From an uncultured Collinsella sp. (GTDB lineage Bacteria; Actinomycetota; Coriobacteriia; Coriobacteriales; Coriobacteriaceae), in assembly GCA_938036665.1 (NCBI GenBank), contig CALHWR010000199.1:1-22149 (forward strand): a stretch of DNA of 22,149 nt. The letters are read 5' to 3'. Below, in pieces: positions 17,078 to 22,149 of the stretch. Below the pieces are notes generated by a model. That model saw only the letters and a program-made list of their open reading frames with translations, ran no database searches and had not been told where the DNA came from. Position 1 is the stretch's first letter. Every line of letters starts with the position of its first letter. A program made the position numbers and the translations under genes.

Positions 17078-18366
17078 TGGCCCGTTTCCCCCTTGTTCCC
17101 ACGGCACCCGAGCCCGAGCGTGCCATTTTAGTTGGTGTTGAGTGGCGCGACAATGCATGGCCGCTCGATCGCTCGCTTGATGAGCTGGAGCGTCTTGCTC
17201 ACACAGCTGGTGCCCGGTGCGTGGCACGCTTGTCGCAGCGTTTGGTAAAGCCGTATCCTAAATCGTTTATCGGTTCCGGTAAGGTTGAAGAGCTGTGCGG
17301 CCTGGTGCATCGCATGGATGCCGATGTCGTTATTTTTGACGACGACCTGACCCCCTCGCAGCAATCCTATTTGGAGAAAGCCGTGGGCGAGCCGGTAAAG
17401 ATTATCGATCGTACAGCACTGATCCTGGATATCTTTGGCCTGCATGCTCAGACGCGTGAGGGACGCCTGCAGGTACAGCTGGCACAGCTTCAATATTTGT
17501 TGCCTCGCCTGCGTGGCATGTGGAGCCATCTCGCCAAGGAGCAGACGCGCGGCGGCATCGGCTCACGTTTTGGTCAGGGCGAAAGTCAGCTCGAGGTCGA
17601 CCGTCGCCTCATTCGTAATAAGATCACTGCGCTTCGTCGTGAGCTCAAGCAGGTTGAACAGCGTCGCGATGTCCAATCCAAGAGTCGCATTGAGTCACCG
17701 GCGTTTCGCGTCGCGTTAGCCGGTTATACCAATGCCGGTAAATCGACGTTACTCAATCGTCTGACCGGCTCTACGGTACTTTCGCAGGACAAGCTGTTTG
17801 CTACGCTCGACCCGACGACGCGTTCGTATCGTCTGCCCGGCGGTCGCGGCATGACGATTACCGATACCGTCGGCTTTATTCAAAAGCTGCCCCATGGTCT
17901 GGTCGATGCCTTTAAATCGACGCTGTCCGAGGTTTTGGGTGCCGATCTAATTCTCAAAGTCGTAGATGCGTCTGACGAGGACTATGAGCGGCAGCTGGAG
18001 GCTGTCGACCGCGTGCTTGATGAGATCGGCGCCGGAGAGCGTTTAACGCTGACCGTATTCAATAAAATCGATCTTCTCGATAGCGTCGATCGATTGAGTT
18101 TCCGTCGTCGCTATCCGGAGGCCGTTCTGTTCTCGGCCCAAACGGGCGAGGGCCTCGACGATCTCGTCGACCGGATTGCTCGCGAGGCAGCTGCCACCGA
18201 TGTGTTGCTCTCCGCTGATATCCCGTATCGTGAGGGCGCTCTCATCACGCTGGTGCATGAGCAGGGAACCCTTCTGCATGAGGAATATCTCGAGGACGGC
18301 GTTCGCATTGTGGCGAAGTTGCCGGCTCGTATTGCACCGCGGCTCGAGCGTTATCGCACCGAGTAG
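17077..18366 (+). CDS. hflX: GTPase HflX
   Basis: HflX is a ribosome-associated GTPase that splits stalled ribosomes under stress. The 429-residue product has the HflX N-terminal domain with the glycine-rich FIGSGKVEEL segment, the helical linker with GMWSHLAKEQTRGGIGSRFGQ-like residues, and a GTPase domain with G1 GYTNAGKST (216-224), G3 DTVGF (263-267) and G4 NKID (329-332). It starts in a TAATG overlap with miaA. Its last 16 bp overlap the 3' end of the convergent minus-strand gene, with no terminator visible between them. Confidence 0.95.
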   Translation: MARFPLVPTAPEPERAILVGVEWRDNAWPLDRSLDELERLAHTAGARCVARLSQRLVKPYPKSFIGSGKVEELCGLVHRMDADVVIFDDDLTPSQQSYLEKAVGEPVKIIDRTALILDIFGLHAQTREGRLQVQLAQLQYLLPRLRGMWSHLAKEQTRGGIGSRFGQGESQLEVDRRLIRNKITALRRELKQVEQRRDVQSKSRIESPAFRVALAGYTNAGKSTLLNRLTGSTVLSQDKLFATLDPTTRSYRLPGGRGMTITDTVGFIQKLPHGLVDAFKSTLSEVLGADLILKVVDASDEDYERQLEAVDRVLDEIGAGERLTLTVFNKIDLLDSVDRLSFRRRYPEAVLFSAQTGEGLDDLVDRIAREAAATDVLLSADIPYREGALITLVHEQGTLLHEEYLEDGVRIVAKLPARIAPRLERYRTE

Positions 18367-19055
18367 ACGAGCTCCAAAATGCCCAGAATGATGGGCTGAT
18401 GCAGCAGATAAAAGGGGAGAGCGTGACGTCCAAGGCTGGCGAGCGCCGGCAGGGGGTTGGCGTAGGCCCAGCTAGGGACGGTCTTATCGATTCCCTGCGC
18501 TATGTGTGCGGCGAAGTATCCTGCAAGATACATAAAGATAAACGGGATGATGGGGTGGTAATCACCTGAGATAAACCCAGGGCTCGGAAATCCCAGCCAC
18601 GCTAGGTAGGGGACAGGGTAGATCGTTTTGGGGATGCTCCAGGTGATTGCGAACAACATAAGGCATAGGGGCATGCCCCATCTCGCCGCTATCTTCTTAA
18701 GGACGGGATCGGTCAACGCTACGATGCCGGTGCATGCGGCCATGCAGTAGATGATGCCAAAATTAACCGAATCGTCGACTGAGACAAGTGTTGTTGCCAA
18801 CCAGACAACGAGTGCTGCTAAGGCGTATTTGGCGGCACGTTTGATATTGTTGCGCGAAAGGGTGCACATCCAACCGGCGATAAACAAAAATACCCAGCTG
18901 ATGCTGGCGCGCCAGATGTCTTGAAAGACTGACTGGGTAAACCAGGGTATATCCCAGCCGTACAGGTAGGCGAGATCATAGCAAGCGTGAAAACCTGCCA
19001 TAGAAATCATCGTAAACCCGCGGACGGTATCAAATATGGTTATGCGTTTTTGCAT
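18351..19055 (-). CDS. Multi-pass membrane protein of the DUF1624/HGSNAT acyltransferase-like family
   Basis: The 234-residue product is very hydrophobic, with about seven membrane segments. The N-terminal RGFTMISMAGFHACYDLAY block, with the conserved-looking R12-G13 and H23, and the C-terminal SLGRHALPFYLLHQPII block fit the heparan-alpha-glucosaminide N-acetyltransferase catalytic family (DUF1624). In that family an acetyl group is moved across the membrane. The bacterial substrate is unknown. ATG at 19055 overlaps the lexA stop (TAATG on the minus strand), so it is probably translated with lexA and induced by DNA damage. Its 3' end overlaps hflX convergently by 16 bp. Acyltransferase-3 is the alternative family. 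Confidence 0.8.
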   Translation of the reverse strand: MQKRITIFDTVRGFTMISMAGFHACYDLAYLYGWDIPWFTQSVFQDIWRASISWVFLFIAGWMCTLSRNNIKRAAKYALAALVVWLATTLVSVDDSVNFGIIYCMAACTGIVALTDPVLKKIAARWGMPLCLMLFAITWSIPKTIYPVPYLAWLGFPSPGFISGDYHPIIPFIFMYLAGYFAAHIAQGIDKTVPSWAYANPLPALASLGRHALPFYLLHQPIILGILELVYSVR

Positions 19056-19699
19056 TACGAGAACCGGCGCATCAAGCCGACGACTTTGCCCAGGATAACG
19101 GGATTCGTTGCATAAATAGGTTCCATGGTGTCGTTCTCGGGCTGCAAGCGCACACGCCCCTGCTCCTTGTAGAACGTCTTGACGGTCGCCGAACCATCAA
19201 TCATGGCCACGATAATTTCGCCGTTCATGGCACTCTTTTGTTCACGGACGATGATGTAATCGCCATTGAAGATGCCGACATTGATCATTGAGCTCCCATG
19301 CACCTCAAGGATAAAGGAACCCTGATCAGTGGCGATTTCGGTCGGGATAGTAAACGTGTCTTCGATATTCTGCTCGGCCAGAATGGGAATCCCAGCCGCG
19401 ACGCGACCAACGAGCGGTAGCGAGACCGTTCCGCGAGGTGCGGTGGGCTCGTCAGATTTAGAAATTGAGACAGAGGAACCATCCTCGTTAAAGAGTTCCA
19501 GGGCGCGCGGTTTGGTGGCATCGCGCTTGAGTAGCCCGCGCGCCTCCAGGGCAGAGAGATGGGCGTGCACGGTGCTGGGGGAGGAAAGGCCCACGGCAGA
19601 AGCCATCTCGCGCACGCTGGGCGGATAACCCTTCTCCTGCTGATATTCCTTGATGAAGTCGTAAATTTGCTGCTGACGCTTGGTAATTTTGCGAGCCAT
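19055..19699 (-). CDS. lexA: SOS repressor LexA
   Basis: LexA represses DNA-damage genes and cuts itself when RecA filaments form. The 214-residue product has an N-terminal winged helix (about 5-70, including YPPSVREMASAVGLSSPSTVHAHL) and an S24 peptidase domain. The cleavage site is A102-G103 (RVAAGIP), the catalytic serine is S137 (HGSSM) and the lysine is K174. The 37-residue Ser-Lys spacing is that of E. coli LexA. I chose the ATG with its first base at 19699, seven bases after AGAGGA; longer in-frame starts would read through the operator region. Three LexA boxes lie upstream, so autoregulation is expected. The downstream membrane gene is translationally coupled. Confidence 0.96.
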   Translation of the reverse strand: MARKITKRQQQIYDFIKEYQQEKGYPPSVREMASAVGLSSPSTVHAHLSALEARGLLKRDATKPRALELFNEDGSSVSISKSDEPTAPRGTVSLPLVGRVAAGIPILAEQNIEDTFTIPTEIATDQGSFILEVHGSSMINVGIFNGDYIIVREQKSAMNGEIIVAMIDGSATVKTFYKEQGRVRLQPENDTMEPIYATNPVILGKVVGLMRRFS

Positions 19700-19722
19700 C
19701 AGGGCATCCTCTCTACCCATGT

Positions 19723-19736
19723 CAAACAAATGTTCG
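19723..19736. promoter_or_regulatory. LexA box 1 of the lexA/LysM intergenic region
   Basis: CAAACAAATGTTCG has one perfect half-site (GTTCG) and one imperfect half (AAAC for GAAC). It lies in the lexA leader, downstream of the lexA -10 on the minus strand, and is exactly 28 bp from box 2 (start to start). Confidence 0.7.
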
Positions 19737-19744
19737 AATTTTGC

Positions 19745-19772
19745 TTGACAGGAACAACTGTTCGAAGATAAT
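19745..19772 (+). promoter_or_regulatory. Promoter of the divergent LysM gene
   Basis: A perfect -35 TTGACA (19745-19750) is followed after 16 bp by GATAAT (19767-19772); a 17-bp spacing to ATAATA is also possible. The spacer is occupied by LexA box 2. The start of transcription would be near 19779, inside LexA box 3, leaving a leader of about 80 nt. Confidence 0.82.
19751..19764. promoter_or_regulatory. LexA box 2
   Basis: GGAACAACTGTTCG contains the perfect core GAAC-N4-GTTC. It fills the spacer of the plus-strand promoter for the LysM gene, so LexA should repress that gene directly. Confidence 0.9.
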
Positions 19773-19799
19773 AATAACCGAACATTCGTTCTCGCGCTA
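19771..19799 (-). promoter_or_regulatory. Probable lexA promoter
   Basis: On the minus strand TATTAT (19776 down to 19771) is a good -10. A 17-bp spacer places the -35 at 19799-19794, where TAGCGC is a poor match. LexA box 3 lies in this spacer. The -10 elements of the two divergent promoters share the same AT-rich stretch, so both may compete for polymerase. Confidence 0.5.
19779..19792. promoter_or_regulatory. LexA box 3
   Basis: CGAACATTCGTTCT contains the perfect core GAAC-N4-GTTC. It begins 28 bp after box 2, which itself begins 28 bp after box 1. It lies in the spacer of the likely lexA promoter and at the predicted transcription start of the LysM gene. Confidence 0.9.
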
Positions 19800-19859
19800 G
19801 ACATTTTTGTCCGCGCGGCTTGATAAAACTGTTCTCAGCAAAACACGCGAGAGGAGAAC

Positions 19860-20312
19860 ATGATGAACGTAACGAATATGGTCCAGGGAAACCTCGCCCT
19901 TAAGCTCGAGACGCCTGCAGAACCCACTTTTACGGTTGTTCAGGGTGGCCGCTCCGGCTTTCAGCCTTTGACCGTAAAGCCTGCGCGCAATCAGCAGGCT
20001 GTAGTCGCGCCGGCCCGCGTTGCCCCGAAGGTTCCGACGATTGTCGCCGTCGCCGTTGCGCTTACGCTCTTCTTTGTCCTCGCTATGTCGGTCTTTAGCG
20101 CTCGTCACGCCGCGTATGCCGAGTCCGTTTCCAACATTACCTACGAGACCATTCGCGTTCAGCCTGGCGATTCTCTTTGGTCGCTTGCCGAGGAATATCC
20201 AATCGAAGGCCTTTCCACGCAAGAGACTTCCGACATGATCCGTAGCGTCAATCATCTGGAGCATGGTTCGCTCGCCGCCGGTGCGCATCTTAAGGTTCCT
20301 GATCGTTCGTAA
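19860..20312 (+). CDS. Small membrane LysM protein, candidate SOS cell-division inhibitor (YneA/DivS/ChiZ-like)
   Basis: The 150-residue product has a cytoplasmic N-terminus of about 58 residues, one membrane helix (60-80) and an outer LysM domain (about 93-148, with YETIRVQPGDSLWSLAEEY and a C-terminal GAHLKVPD). LysM domains bind peptidoglycan. A TM+LysM protein divergent from lexA and under LexA boxes is the arrangement of yneA in Bacillus and of the ChiZ gene (Rv2719c) in Mycobacterium tuberculosis, where nrdR follows as here. These block division after DNA damage. Sequence identity to them is low by eye, so the role is inferred from architecture, operator and synteny. GAGGAG at 19851-19856 could serve ATG 19860 or 19863. 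Confidence 0.85.
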   Translation: MMNVTNMVQGNLALKLETPAEPTFTVVQGGRSGFQPLTVKPARNQQAVVAPARVAPKVPTIVAVAVALTLFFVLAMSVFSARHAAYAESVSNITYETIRVQPGDSLWSLAEEYPIEGLSTQETSDMIRSVNHLEHGSLAAGAHLKVPDRS

Positions 20313-20325
20313 TCATTATCGCGCT

Positions 20326-20369
20326 GCGCATGGTACCCTTGTTATCGTTTAAGAGGAGGTACCATGCGC
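20326..20369 (+). promoter_or_regulatory. Perfect 12-bp inverted repeat enclosing the nrdR ribosome binding site and start codon
   Basis: GCGCATGGTACC (20326-20337) and GGTACCATGCGC (20358-20369) are perfect reverse complements with a 20-nt loop. The 3' arm covers the nrdR ATG (20364-20366) and the last bases of the AGGAGG site (20354-20359). In RNA this stem would hide the start codon; in DNA it is a palindromic site. It occupies nearly the whole gap between the LysM gene and nrdR. Confidence 0.75.
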
Positions 20370-20807
20370 TGTCCCAAATGCGGCAAGGCACATACCCGCG
20401 TCGTTGATTCCCGTATGCAGGAGTCAAATAACACCATTAAGCGTCGCCGCGAATGTTGCTCGTGTAACTACCGCTTTACAACGTTCGAGCGATGCGAGGA
20501 CCCTATCGAGGTCATTAAGTCAGACGGAACCAAGCAGCGGTTCGATCGCAATAAGCTGCTCGTCGGCTTGATGCGAGCCACCATCAAGCGCGATATCGAC
20601 ACTAAGAAGCTCAATGAGATTATCGATGACATCGAGGTCGAGCTGCGCTCTCGCACGCTGACGGCCGTCACGTCCCATGAGTTGGGTGACATGGTGCTCA
20701 AGCGCTTGGCCAAGATCGACAAGGTTGCGTACATCCGCTTTGCCTCGGTCTACCGCGATTTCAAAGACGTCGATGAGTTTCTGCAAGAGCTCGACAAGCT
20801 AAGGTGA
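20364..20807 (+). CDS. nrdR: Transcriptional repressor NrdR
   Basis: NrdR senses ATP and dATP and represses ribonucleotide reductase operons. The 147-residue product has the N-terminal zinc ribbon with C3, C6, C31 and C34 (CPKC and CCSC), followed by an ATP-cone domain (about 46-136, including [23 protein letters not shown]). ATG 20364 is preceded by GAGGAGG. It lies after the LysM gene and four bases before dut; both flanking genes concern replication stress or dNTP pools. The start is embedded in a 12-bp hairpin. Confidence 0.96.
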   Translation: MRCPKCGKAHTRVVDSRMQESNNTIKRRRECCSCNYRFTTFERCEDPIEVIKSDGTKQRFDRNKLLVGLMRATIKRDIDTKKLNEIIDDIEVELRSRTLTAVTSHELGDMVLKRLAKIDKVAYIRFASVYRDFKDVDEFLQELDKLR

Positions 20808-20811
20808 TTCC

Positions 20812-21255
20812 ATGTCCAACATTACCGTCAACATAAAGCGTCTCGATCCCACCGTCGAGCTTCCCAAATACGCCCATCCCACTGATGCCGGCTTGGATTT
20901 GCGCTCCAACGAGGACTGCGTCCTGAAGCCCTTCGAACGCCGTCTGGTCTATACGGGGCTGGCCATCGCCCTGCCCGATGGCTACGCCGGCTTCGTCCAG
21001 CCCCGCAGCGGCTTGGCCATCAAGCAGGGCCTGTCTATAGTCAATACGCCGGGCCTCATCGACGCCCACTACCGAGGAGAACTCAAGGTTATCCTCATCA
21101 ATCTGAATCCCTCCATTAACATTCAAATCAATAAAGGCGACCGCATAGCCCAACTCGTCATCCAAGAAGTCCCCACGGTCAACCTTATAGAAGTAGAAGA
21201 ACTAGACGAAACCGACCGAGGCAAAGGAGGCTTCGGCTCCAGCGGCATCGCCTAG
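20812..21255 (+). CDS. dut: dUTP diphosphatase (trimeric dUTPase)
   Basis: Dut hydrolyses dUTP to dUMP and pyrophosphate, keeping uracil out of DNA and supplying thymidylate synthesis. All five motifs are present in the 147-residue product: DAGLDLRS (25-32), PRSGLA (64-69), [10 protein letters not shown] (81-90), GDRIAQ (109-114) and the C-terminal arm [10 protein letters not shown] (136-145). AAGGTG at 20800-20805 precedes the ATG at 20812. The last third uses codons such as ATA, CTA, GTA, CGA and GAA that are scarce in neighbouring genes, while the protein stays intact. The gene is followed by the palindromic repeat region and its terminator. Confidence 0.96.
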   Translation: MSNITVNIKRLDPTVELPKYAHPTDAGLDLRSNEDCVLKPFERRLVYTGLAIALPDGYAGFVQPRSGLAIKQGLSIVNTPGLIDAHYRGELKVILINLNPSINIQINKGDRIAQLVIQEVPTVNLIEVEELDETDRGKGGFGSSGIA

Positions 21256-21271
21256 GGCGCTCGTATCCCTC

Positions 21272-21376
21272 CCGCCCGGGGCTTACCTATATCATTCCAT
21301 GCTCAAACATTCTCGCGTCGCTTCGCTCGCTGCGAAACTGCGCGTGGAACGATATGTGTGAGAGGCAGGCGGGCGG
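21272..21376. repeat. Palindromic repeat element, decayed copy
   Basis: Outer arms CCGCCCG (21272-21278) and CGGGCGG (21370-21376) and inner arms 21289-21299 and 21345-21355 (11 positions, one mismatch) bracket a core. The core shares 18 bases (21299-21316) and 16 bases (21332-21347) with the reverse complement of the second element at 21532-21635. Between these blocks this copy has about nine extra bases. It begins 16 bases after the dut stop. Seen directly; it looks like a worn member of an extragenic palindromic repeat family. Confidence 0.75.
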
Positions 21377-21406
21377 TTACTCGCTTGAAACAATATTTAC
21401 TTTTCT

Positions 21407-21455
21407 AGTAAGTCGATGCGATAAAGGGACGCCTCCTTTGTCGCATCGACTTACT
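21407..21455 (+). terminator. Long intrinsic terminator after dut
   Basis: A 21-bp stem (21407-21427 with 21435-21455, one T-G wobble, 7-nt loop) is followed by GTATTTATATTTTCT, a T-rich tail on the plus strand. The arms begin AGTAAGTCGATGCG and end CGCATCGACTTACT. The minus-strand side lacks a comparable T-run, so it most likely ends the nrdR-dut transcript. Confidence 0.85.
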
Positions 21456-21472
21456 GTATTTATATTTTCTGG

Positions 21473-21506
21473 TTCCCCTTTGCAGATTCTACTGGAGGGG
21501 AATCTG
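21473..21506. repeat. Two overlapping alternative hairpins
   Basis: TTCCCCT (21473-21479) pairs with AGGGGAA (21496-21502), and CAGATTC (21483-21489) pairs with GAATCTG (21500-21506). The 3' arms overlap, so only one can form at a time. They lie between the terminator and the second palindromic element. No role is evident. Confidence 0.4.
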
Positions 21507-21531
21507 GTATAGCTGCTAGTACGTAAACGCA

Positions 21532-21635
21532 GCTTACCTGCGGGAGGCCCCTATATATCGTCCCACGCGCAGTTTCGCAGCGAAGCGAGAATGTTTGAGC
21601 ATGGGATGATATATAGGGGCCTCCCGCAGGTAAGC
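21532..21635. repeat. Palindromic repeat element with 34-bp stem
   Basis: Bases 21532-21565 pair with 21602-21635 over 34 bp; the only non-Watson-Crick pair is 21560-21607 (G-T). The first 28 bp are perfect. The 36-nt loop holds the core shared, in inverse orientation, with the element at 21272-21376. On the minus strand it begins 13 bases after the stop of the convergent glycosyltransferase gene. There is no T-run on either side, so it is not a classical terminator. It resembles REP/BIME- or MITE-like extragenic repeats. Confidence 0.88.
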
Positions 21636-21648
21636 GGACATTAAGACG

Positions 21649-22149
21649 CTACCTGATATGCGCAGGTTTTTCGCCCCAGTAGAAGCGGCAGAAGGCTCGT
21701 TTGCGCTTTTGGGGTTTGCCTACGAGCTCCATGGCGGCGATGGCTATGTCTTCGGCTGCGTGGGGGCGGCGTAGTACTTCGCCGTTGATGAGTAGGGCTT
21801 TGAGTGATTCGGGATGATCGTGCAAGTGACGTAGGGTAACGATGAGCTCTCGTGCGGTGGTGACATGCATGCTGGCGCCCATGCCGGTGAGCATGGTGGT
21901 GTTGGCCTTTTCCTGGCCATAGGACTTGCCCAGCAGGATCATCGGCAGGTGTGCGCACAGGCATTCGGTGACGGTGAGTCCGCCCGATTTGAGAATTGCC
22001 AGGTCGCAGCCGTGCATAAGCGCTGCCATATCATCGACATAGTCCAGAACCGTGACGTTTTCGAGCTTCATGGCGTCGAAGAGCGTTTTGAGGCGGGTGG
22101 CATATTCGGTGTCTTTGCCCGGCAAAAAGACAAAGTGCATGTCTTCGAA
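21649..22149 (-). CDS. MurG/MGDG-synthase-type glycosyltransferase, C-terminal part
   Basis: The frame is open to the window edge, so the N-terminus is missing; the visible methionine at 22140 is internal (three in-frame codons precede it). About 167 residues are visible. They contain the nucleotide-sugar-binding half of a GT28-type GT-B enzyme: a LPGKD strand-loop, a DYVDDMAALMHGCDLAILKSGGLT-like donor-binding block with SGG, TECLCAHLPMIL, and a QEKANTTML segment. This fits glycolipid synthases such as monogalactosyl- or glucosyl-diacylglycerol synthases (UgtP-like) better than MurG, but the acceptor cannot be told from this half. It is convergent with dut. Confidence 0.8.
   Translation of the reverse strand, partial: FEDMHFVFLPGKDTEYATRLKTLFDAMKLENVTVLDYVDDMAALMHGCDLAILKSGGLTVTECLCAHLPMILLGKSYGQEKANTTMLTGMGASMHVTTARELIVTLRHLHDHPESLKALLINGEVLRRPHAAEDIAIAAMELVGKPQKRKRAFCRFYWGEKPAHIR

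Noticed and set aside
19700..19804. Longer lexA starting upstream
   Set aside because: It would make the three LexA boxes and the promoter part of the coding region, and the added residues are unlike LexA.
21256..21648. CRISPR array or tRNA gene in the repeat-rich gap
   Set aside because: There are no regularly spaced direct repeats and no cloverleaf with a TTC-type arm; the repeats are two inverted palindromic elements and a terminator.

Overview
The window is a gene-dense stretch of about 22 kb of bacterial chromosome with fairly high GC and strong GC-biased codon third positions. Gene content and order point to a Coriobacteriia member (Actinomycetota), most likely Collinsella or a close relative. 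This placement is inference from the overall feel of the proteins and the mix of Firmicute-like synteny (rnj, ftsK, rodZ, pgsA, cinA, recA, rny, spoVS, miaB, miaA, hflX) with actinobacterial synteny (lexA divergent from a LysM gene, followed by nrdR). No rRNA, tRNA, CRISPR array or transposase gene was seen.

Positions 1-9360: after a non-coding leader, seven plus-strand genes are packed tightly: rnj (RNase J), ftsK/spoIIIE-type DNA translocase, a RodZ-like membrane HTH protein, yajQ, rimO, pgsA and a stand-alone CinA C-terminal domain (pncC). Spacers are 1-26 bp or start/stop overlaps, so this is probably one operon, ended by a 10-bp GC-rich hairpin at 9334-9357.

Positions 9361-14768: recA has a near-consensus promoter with a perfect LexA box between its -35 and -10, and recX follows. 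rny (RNase Y) has its own near-consensus promoter and a leader hairpin. It is followed by an unnamed GHKL-type ATPase and spoVS.

Positions 14769-18366: miaB, miaA and hflX, the last two joined by TAATG overlaps. Positions 18351-19699 (minus strand): lexA and a membrane acyltransferase-like gene, also joined by TAATG.

Positions 19700-21255: the lexA upstream region carries three LexA boxes spaced exactly 28 bp apart and drives, divergently, a small TM+LysM protein. By position and architecture this protein resembles the SOS division inhibitors YneA, DivS and ChiZ. nrdR and dut follow. DNA-damage control (recA, recX, lexA, LysM inhibitor) and nucleotide supply (nrdR, dut) are therefore gathered in one window, together with cell division and envelope genes (ftsK, rodZ, pgsA) and RNA decay and modification genes (rnj, rny, miaA, miaB, rimO).

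Positions 21256-21648: a gene-free stretch between dut and a convergent, partial glycosyltransferase. It holds a long intrinsic terminator flanked by two related, oppositely oriented palindromic repeat elements. One has a 34-bp almost perfect stem and the other is decayed.
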